64,000 nt of DNA, from the NCBI GenBank assembly GCA_022570795.1, contig JAKUDP010000009.1, positions 1,240,001 through 1,304,000 of the forward strand. Direction: 5' to 3'. Below, one piece after another: positions 62,443 through 64,000 of the stretch; position 1 is the stretch's first letter, and the number at the start of each line of letters is the position of its first letter. Under the pieces are notes generated by a model. It did no database searches. It was not told where the DNA came from and saw only the letters and a program-made list of their open reading frames with translations. Source of the stretch: Sphaerulina vaccinii. Lineage: Eukaryota; Ascomycota; Dothideomycetes; Mycosphaerellales; Mycosphaerellaceae. The translations under genes were made by a program, and so were the position numbers.

Positions 62443-63714
62443 CTACTCATATCTATAACAATACGGTCCTCTGTTCGTGAACATGGCATCCCTAAACGTA
62501 ATGGTTTCGAACACAGGCGACAAGTAAATTACACTATCCAGCCCTGGGTTCGGTGTCGGCATAGTCCACCCATCCCTCTGTCTTGTGAAATCGAAGAGCC
62601 CCGGAGCCGGTAAGCTACTCGTGCGCGTGTTGAAGTCGAGCGACTGCCAGATACCGAAGACGAATTCAAGCATGCCATGATGATGGAAGAACCAAGGATC
62701 TTGACTAGAGAAGGTGACATCGATCTGCGTGCCTCCCATGAAGATGTGAGGATAGTTGTGCACACTCGGTGCCTCCAATTCGATAAGTTGAGCAAAACGG
62801 TCGACTGTGTTGCCGCCATCGATCGTATAAACGACATCGCTATACTTCAACATGGACAGCTGCGAGGGGTCGAAAGTGCGTTCGATGCAGCGAGGATTAT
62901 AACCATAGCCATCCGGTCGAGGGTTCTGAGAGCAGCCCCAGCCTCCTTGGACTGGTCCGAGGTTTATTGTCCAGTTTGCAAGGGGCCCGGATTCAACGCA
63001 GGCGCATTGAGGACCTCTTTGAGTTCCATTGCCGGAGAGCGAAAGAGGGCTGTTGTCGAACATTGGCCATTGATTGGGGGACTCATCAAGGTATTTGGAC
63101 CAGTGCCAGTAAGGGTGGCCTAGGAAGAGATGCGGATGTTAGTTTGGACACATGAATTGTATAAGATGGAGCAGTGCTGGGACGTACCATATCTGTAGCC
63201 GCATTCTTCTATCAGAGCTCGTTCGAATCTCGCCGTGAACTGTCTGTGCCAAAGCGCAAGCAAAGGTGAGCGGTGTATAGATTGGGTGTTTATCAAATGG
63301 GCGACTGTAAAGTCATCGAAGCGTGAGCGAACGCCTGGCCATTGATTCTGATCGGATTGCGCGGGCAAGGCTTTCAGACACTGCAGTGCTCGCATGTAGT
63401 CTTGCTTTGCATCGGTAGTCATGTCGCCCCTGGTGCCGCATCTTCAGCATATGGCCATCATGGATGTGTAATTCTGCCTACCATTCCCTTCGCACCACCA
63501 TATTGTCCCACGTGCATTGTCCACCTGGCACCATGCTGGCTCTCAGATTGGCCAAATACTCTCTTTGCAATTCATCCCATCGCGGCTTTCCTGTATCTTG
63601 TGCCTGTCGCTTTACAGCTGCGCCCTCGTGCCAGCCAGCTTGTCCATTGTCTGCAGAAACTGGGGAAAGCAGCGCTGAAGATAGCAATAACAGTGCAGTC
63701 CAGTCTGCAAACAT
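62443..63714 (-). CDS. Secreted tyrosinase-type di-copper protein
   Basis: Three exons: 63482-63714, 63188-63429, 62443-63119; 383 residues with 52- and 68-bp introns. A signal peptide starts MFADWTALLLLSSALLS. Copper site A is in VAHLINTQSIHRSPLLALWHRQF, with three His candidates; site B is in VHNYPHIFMGG and DPWFFHHHGMLEFVFGIWQ. The conserved YWDW box appears as GHPYWHWSKY, across the second intron. Length fits the short secreted tyrosinase-like proteins of ascomycetes rather than the long intracellular melanin tyrosinases. It should oxidise phenols or catechols outside the cell; the change in the YWDW box may alter activity. The C-terminus ends RGPYCYRYE, as in relatives. Confidence 0.9.
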
Positions 63715-64000
63715 GATTCGGCCACTTCTCAATGTATTAGAAGTCGATGAGAGCAACGAGAGTAAGAATGAGCAAGAAAAGAATGACTGGTATGCGGAAG
63801 ACTTCGCATACGATGATGGCTAGGATCAATCGAAGCTGAGATCCCCAGCTCTAAACCACCCGGTGGGAGCTCGAGGATGAAGTCGTGAGCTTTCGGTCAA
63901 AGCCTTACTGAGATTGGAGGATCCGAGATAATACCTCGTAACCATCCATGTTGATGCTAGAGCCAAAATCTCGGTCTGACCTCTTGGCTCCCCTGCCGAG
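63715..64000. other. Window end, no gene seen
   Basis: 286 bp upstream of the tyrosinase start, presumably its promoter. No other feature. Confidence 0.4.

Overview
This is nuclear DNA of a filamentous ascomycete, most likely a Dothideomycete and plausibly Mycosphaerellaceae. The evidence is: introns of about 50-70 bp with GTRNGY donors and CAG/TAG acceptors; fungus-specific genes (Zn2Cys6 regulator, AzgA purine permease, GH54 and GH79 enzymes, HET-like protein, PAPS-regulated-type ATP sulfurylase); and one gene with two near-identical introns that look like the introner-like elements known from that group. No rRNA, CRISPR array or recognisable transposon was seen. Splice sites were placed by hand from donor/acceptor sequence, reading phase and family motifs; the lengths of all spliced models divide by three.

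Left part (1-14.1 kb): coilin-like acidic nuclear protein (-), STB2/STB6-type Sin3-binding protein (-) divergent from the GID E3 subunit Rmd5 (+), two F-box-like fragments, a Zn2Cys6 regulator (+) and an MlrC-type metallopeptidase (+). From 16 to 21 kb lie two sulfate-assimilation genes, PAPS reductase (MET16) and ATP sulfurylase (MET3). A three-exon NmrA/festuclavine-dehydrogenase-like gene follows, then a divergent pair of mitochondrial genes (RIM2-type pyrimidine nucleotide carrier and the complex I assembly factor CIA30), a tRNA-like locus and a small helical protein gene.

Middle (28-45.6 kb): APC5 of the anaphase-promoting complex (five exons) divergent from the AP endonuclease APN2, a secreted GH54 alpha-L-arabinofuranosidase, a serine carboxypeptidase gene disabled by two nonsense codons and carrying the twin introns, an AzgA purine transporter, a gene-poor 2.1 kb stretch and a DCAF11-like WD40 protein.

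Right part (45.9-64 kb): a four-exon gene for a small secreted eight-cysteine protein that no single ORF reveals; a dihydropyrimidinase/hydantoinase (with a 9-bp microexon) divergent from a phenol-hydroxylase-type FAD monooxygenase; a Git1-like MFS transporter, an NmrA-like reductase and a DUF1772 membrane protein, which together could be a small catabolic or secondary-metabolism neighbourhood; a secreted GH79 glucuronidase; lipoyl(octanoyl) transferase LIP2; a HET-like protein missing its core; a RING protein; and a secreted tyrosinase. Several products (GH54, GH79, tyrosinase, cysteine-rich protein) are secreted, which suits a plant-associated or saprotrophic lifestyle.
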